Source of the DNA: Bombus terrestris
Taxonomy: Eukaryota > Arthropoda > Insecta > Hymenoptera > Apidae
DNA length: 64,000 nt
Direction of reading: 5' to 3'
NCBI RefSeq assembly: GCF_910591885.1
Contig: NC_063271.1
Coordinates: 11,153,001 to 11,217,000, forward strand
Every line of letters begins with the position of its first letter. Position 1 is the stretch's first letter. This document shows positions 62,051 to 64,000 of the stretch, in pieces. The notes below the pieces were generated by a model that was given only the letters and a program-made list of their open reading frames with translations, was not told the DNA's origin and made no database searches. The position numbers and the translations under genes are program-made.

Positions 62051-62209
62051 TGCGCGAATTAATATCAGTATCGAGTCATCGAGATCATCAGTCGAAAGAA
62101 TAAGTATAACGAATCAGTCTAGCGAATCAGCATAACAATTAGTATCAGTAGCGCAGTAGCGCGCAATCTTATAACGAATATCATAGAGCGAGCAACGCTT
62201 GCGATTAAT

Positions 62210-63294
62210 TTTGTATTCTACATTTTAAAATATCTGTAACTTTGTATTCTACATTTTAAAATATCTGTGATTTTGTATTCTATATTTTAAAATATCTGTA
62301 ACTTTGTATTCTACATTTTAAAATATCTGTAACTTTGTATTCTACATCTTAAAATATCTGTAACTTTGTATTCTACATTTTAAAATATCTGTAACTTTGT
62401 ATTCTACATTTTAAAATATTTGTAACTTTGTATTCTACATTTTAAAATATCTGTAACATTGTATTCTACATATTAAAATATCTGCAACTTTGTATTCTAC
62501 ATTTTAAAATATCTGTAACATTGTATTCTACATTTTAAAATATCTGTAACATTGTATTCTACATTTTAAAATATTTGTAACTTTGTATTCTACATTTTAA
62601 AATATCTGTAACATTGTATTCTACATTTTGAAATATTTGTAACTTTGTATTCTACATTTTAAAATATTTGTAACTTTGTATTCTACATTTTAAAATATCT
62701 GCAACTTTGTATTCTACATTTTAAAATATCTGTAACATTGTATTCTACATTTTAAAATATCTGTAACTTTATATTCTACATTTTAAAATATCTGCAACTT
62801 TGTATTCTACATTTTAAAATATTTGTAACTTTGTATTCTACATTTTAAAATATCTGTGATTTTGTATTCTATATTTTAAAATATCTGTAACTTTGTATTC
62901 TACATTTTAAAATATCTGTAACTTTGTATTCTACATTTTAAAATATCTGTAACTTTGTATTCTACATCTTAAAATATCTGTAACTTTATATTCTACATTT
63001 TAAAATATTTGTAACTTTGTATTCTACATTTTAAAATATCTGTAACATTGTATTCTACATATTAAAATATCTGCAACTTTGTATTCTACATTTTAAAATA
63101 TCTGTAACATTGTATTCTACATTTTAAAATATTTGTAACTTTGTATTCTACATTTTAAAATATCTGTAACATTGTATTCTACATTTTAAAATATCTGCAA
63201 CTTTGTATTCTACATTTTAAAATATCTGTAACATTGTATTCTACATTTTAAAATATTTGTAACTTTGTATTCTACATTTTAAAATATCTGTAAA
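62210..63294 (+). repeat. 31 bp tandem array, ~35 copies, with a 19-unit higher-order block
   Basis: Unit: (C/T)TGTAACTTTGTATTCTAC followed by ATTTTAAAATAT, exactly 31 bp without length change across the array. Variants at fixed positions (TGTGATTT, TGCAACTT, TGTAACAT, a TACATCTT form, a CATATTAAAA form) recur in the same order. The TGTGATTT unit at 62265 reappears at 62854, and the CATATTAAAA unit at 62461 reappears 589 bp later; 589 = 19 x 31. There are no spacers, so it is not a CRISPR array. Confidence 0.95.
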
Positions 63295-63389
63295 TAGAGT
63301 TAACGAAATTAACTCGTCTCGTTATTAATTTAACCAACAACACGTCTCATCGTCCACCACAGAATCATATATTTAGATACTGAGTTACA

Positions 63390-64000
63390 ATCATAATTGT
63401 TGCTAATATGTGATCGACAAAGGGTTAGAAATTCTTGAAACGTTGTGTGAATTCGCTGGTTTTTAACTCTTTGTGTATAGTAAATTGCTATAAAATAGCA
63501 ACGAATTGCAGCAAAATTATTGCAATTTTACTATAGAAAATTATTATAGAATAATGAAAAATTGTATTAAAATATCTAAATTTTACTATAGAAAATTCTG
63601 CAAATTTTTTTTAATTAAAATATACAAAATATGATATTTTTATTAAAAATCGACTCTTTAAGCTCAAACTTTGGCCAGCGTTTCCTTAATCTTATCATAT
63701 TCTCTTTGCGTAATTGCAATTAACAAAGTGTCAAGACAGACGTGTAATTTAACGATTAAAAAGGAATTTTTTCGACTATTATTGGACAGACGATTGAAAT
63801 TGAAATTGTGAACTAAGCCGTAATGAACTTCTGATATTTAATTGATCTCTGGTGAAGCGACTAACGGTTAGAATTTCTTGAAACGTTGTGTGAATTCCAT
63901 GATTTTTAACTCTTTGTGAGCTGAATGAATCTCTAGGATCCTATTAGATATCAACCTACAATTGCATTTTTAGTAGTCGAATAGATATTCGAATTTCGCT
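63390..64000. repeat. AT-rich DNA with a ~50 bp direct repeat 440 bp apart
   Basis: TTGAAACGTTGTGTGAATTC followed by a TTTTTAACTCTTTGTG phrase occurs at about 63424-63475 and again at about 63865-63917. No gene is seen between or after them up to the window edge. Confidence 0.65.

Larger units (their letters stand above)
61920..63389 (+). mobile_element. Apparent solo LTR (Ty3/Gypsy-like), enlarged by an internal 31 bp array
   Basis: Begins TGTAAC (61920-61925) and ends GTTACA (63384-63389), a perfect 6 bp terminal inverted repeat of the TG..CA kind. Inside, 95 bp from the start, is a consensus core promoter, with TATAAATA at 62014 and an initiator TCAGT at 62046-62050. Downstream sequence is rich in ATCAGT/CGAATCAG phrases. 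The 31 bp array (62210-63294) occupies about 1085 bp; without it the LTR would be about 385 bp, a normal size. No gag/pol, primer-binding site or second LTR is seen in the window, so it is either a solo LTR or the left LTR of something else. The flanks ATAA and ATCA match 3 of 4 bases, so a target duplication is possible but not proven. Confidence 0.65.

Noticed and set aside
62210..63294. Regular 31 bp array as a CRISPR
   Set aside because: The units are head-to-tail with no spacers, and the context is eukaryotic.
61920..63389. Calling a certain target-site duplication for the LTR
   Set aside because: The flanks ATAA and ATCA match at only three of four bases, so a duplication cannot be claimed.

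Overview
This is eukaryotic, AT-rich DNA with frequent CpG, no operon structure and no long open frame that looks like a host protein. The mixture of mariner-type, piggyBac-type (TTAA), Jockey-type and copia-type remnants, together with undepleted CpG, suggests an insect, most likely a hymenopteran such as a bee. That placement is an inference from composition and element types. I find no host coding gene, rRNA or tRNA that I can support. The window reads as an intergenic desert or the inside of very large introns, filled with mobile-element relics, tandem arrays and several GC/CpG-rich blocks that could be regulatory.

Layout. 1-3.7 kb is unique AT-rich DNA. 3.7-5.3 kb is a tandem array of ~138/147 bp units. 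7.6-9.05 kb is an older, decayed array, followed by the most GC/CpG-rich block of the window (9.03-9.5 kb). 13.8 kb has a mariner-type miniature element and 15.78-16.2 kb the 3' end of a Jockey-type retrotransposon. 19.05-20.3 kb holds two abutting TTAA-bounded elements. 21.8-22.3 kb is another ~145 bp array, then a GC-rich block. 23.5-25.2 kb holds a mariner-type element, a second copy of the TTAA element and a tiny copia-type element with both LTR ends, a primer-binding site and an exact 5 bp target duplication. 28.5-29.4 and 38.5-39.6 kb are inverted copies of one ~313 bp repeat family. 34.7 kb has a fold-back mariner end pair. 36.8-37.35 kb is a TTAA element carrying a nested mariner-type element. 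41.4-43.4 kb has two degenerate arrays around a GC-rich block. 48.0-48.9 kb is a 45 bp minisatellite with open frames on both strands. 51.0-51.95 kb is a 142/151 bp array. 53.8 kb is a 3'-UTR-only copy of the Jockey-type element. 56.76-57.22 kb is a long inverted repeat. 60.5-63.4 kb is the richest stretch: a third TTAA element, a broken piggyBac transposase, and an apparent solo LTR with TATA box and initiator whose interior is expanded by ~35 copies of a 31 bp repeat.

Nothing here forms a pathway. What links the pieces is transposition history: miniature non-autonomous elements, a decayed transposase of the superfamily that uses TTAA targets, and related paralogous repeats that sometimes preserve the empty insertion site. 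Several tandem arrays of unrelated or distantly related sequence share a period of about 137-151 bp. All calls were made by eye, without alignment software.
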